Assembly: GCA_018830925.1 (NCBI GenBank) | Contig: JAHJRK010000403.1 | Location: 1-5,079, forward strand | Length of the DNA: 5,079 nucleotides | Direction: 5' to 3' | Source: Pseudomonadota bacterium | Lineage (GTDB): Bacteria; Desulfobacterota; Desulfobacteria; Desulfobacterales; RPRI01 | Shown here: one piece after another, positions 4,669-5,079 of the stretch | How the letters are laid out: each line of letters starts with the position of its first letter | Position numbering within the stretch: the first letter of the stretch is position 1 | The notes under the pieces: model-generated | What the model was told of the DNA's origin: nothing | Databases searched by the model: none | What the model saw: the letters and a program-made list of their open reading frames with translations, nothing else | Made by a program: the position numbers and the translations under genes

Positions 4669-5079
4669 TTGGTCAGCGAAAAAGATAACCTGAATATTCA
4701 GGTAGAAAACCGTCTTGAGGATCTTTTTGGAGAAAGTGAAACAGATTCTCCTGTTGCCGCTGAAGGAGGCGATCTTGAATATTATCCTTTCAGGATTTTA
4801 AAATCCATCGTTTTATCTATGGATTGGGAGATTAACGATGATGTTTTGAATAAATTTATTGAGCAGCTTGACAGATTAAAAGATACATATAAAGAAGACA
4901 AGATTCTGCTCCTTTTTCTTCAGATACTACATTCACTTGGAATATATATTAAAGCCAAAAAAGGCGGAGCTCATCCGAATGCTTTTAAAATAATCAATTC
5001 CGTTTTTACCCGCCTTGAAAAAGTAGTGCTGTCAAAAAATCTTTCCGAAGCTGCAAAGAAGAAAATGCTTTTTTTAGAA
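4669..5079 (+). CDS. Unrecognised cytoplasmic protein, third gene of the GTPase operon (3' truncated by window)
   Basis: An open frame from TTG 4669 runs off the window end: 137 residues without a stop. The start follows a perfect AGGAGG by seven bases and lies 11 bases after the GTPase stop. The first ATG, at 4819, is residue 51 and has no ribosome binding site. I do not recognise a named family. Residues 8-23 (NIQVENRLEDLFGESE) look like a short amphipathic motif. An acidic, probably disordered linker follows (22-37), then from about residue 38 a mainly helical domain (YYPFRILKSIVLSMDWEIND, 38-57; FIEQLDRLKDTYKEDKILLLFLQILHSLGIYIKAKKG, 63-99; a further helix at 104-122). There is no signal peptide or clear membrane segment. 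Within the helical part, KSIVLSMDWEINDDVLNKFI and the AHPNAFKIINSV segment suggest an alpha-helical adaptor or HPt-like bundle, but no phosphorylatable His motif is evident. Its position suggests an effector, adaptor or second regulator of the GTPase. Its existence as a gene is well supported; its function is unknown. Confidence 0.8.
   Translation, partial: MVSEKDNLNIQVENRLEDLFGESETDSPVAAEGGDLEYYPFRILKSIVLSMDWEINDDVLNKFIEQLDRLKDTYKEDKILLLFLQILHSLGIYIKAKKGGAHPNAFKIINSVFTRLEKVVLSKNLSEAAKKKMLFLE

Noticed and set aside
1..5079. CRISPR array, tRNA, rRNA, transposon or phage genes
   Set aside because: No regularly spaced repeats, cloverleaf, rRNA-like sequence, transposase or integrase frame was seen on either strand.

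Overview
The window looks like chromosomal DNA from a fairly AT-rich anaerobic deltaproteobacterium (Desulfobacterota, probably Desulfobacterales-like). This rests on protein style, not on a database match. The signs are an MglA-type small GTPase paired with a roadblock/LC7 protein, orphan leucine/isoleucine/valine-type periplasmic binding proteins, and a GNAT domain that looks like the C-terminal part of a larger fused enzyme. No rRNA, tRNA, CRISPR array, transposase or phage gene is visible.

Layout. (1) Bases 1-483 (+) hold the C-terminal 160 codons of a protein ending in a GNAT acetyltransferase domain; its start lies outside the window. (2) Bases 484-595 are a short convergent spacer with a possible dispersed-repeat fragment. 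(3) Bases 596-1801 (-) encode a complete secreted type 1 periplasmic binding protein, SBP-1. (4) Bases 1802-2085 are a divergent, very AT-rich control region. It holds a perfect 25-bp palindrome lying over the best leftward promoter, a strong leader hairpin, a direct-repeat pair and a rightward promoter candidate. (5) Bases 2086-3381 (+) encode a second, distinct secreted binding protein, SBP-2. (6) Bases 3382-3583 are AT-rich and hold a GGTTAA inverted repeat followed by eight T (terminator or operator) and a TATAAT element. (7) Bases 3584-5079 (+) hold an apparent operon: a roadblock/LC7 protein (TTG start, 134 aa), an MglA-like GTPase (ATG start, 201 aa) and an unrecognised protein (TTG start, open at the window end).

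How the genes may work together. In Myxococcus and Thermus, MglA-type GTPases are switched by roadblock proteins (MglB) acting as GTPase-activating proteins, and they control cell polarity and surface motility. Here the GTPase keeps every catalytic position I can check, so it should be an active switch. The third gene, which overlaps the GTPase stop codon through its ribosome binding site, is a natural candidate for an effector or adaptor. The two binding proteins have no permease or ATPase gene in view. They may feed a transporter elsewhere, or act as periplasmic ligand sensors for a signalling pathway that includes the GTPase module. That last link is inference from proximity only.
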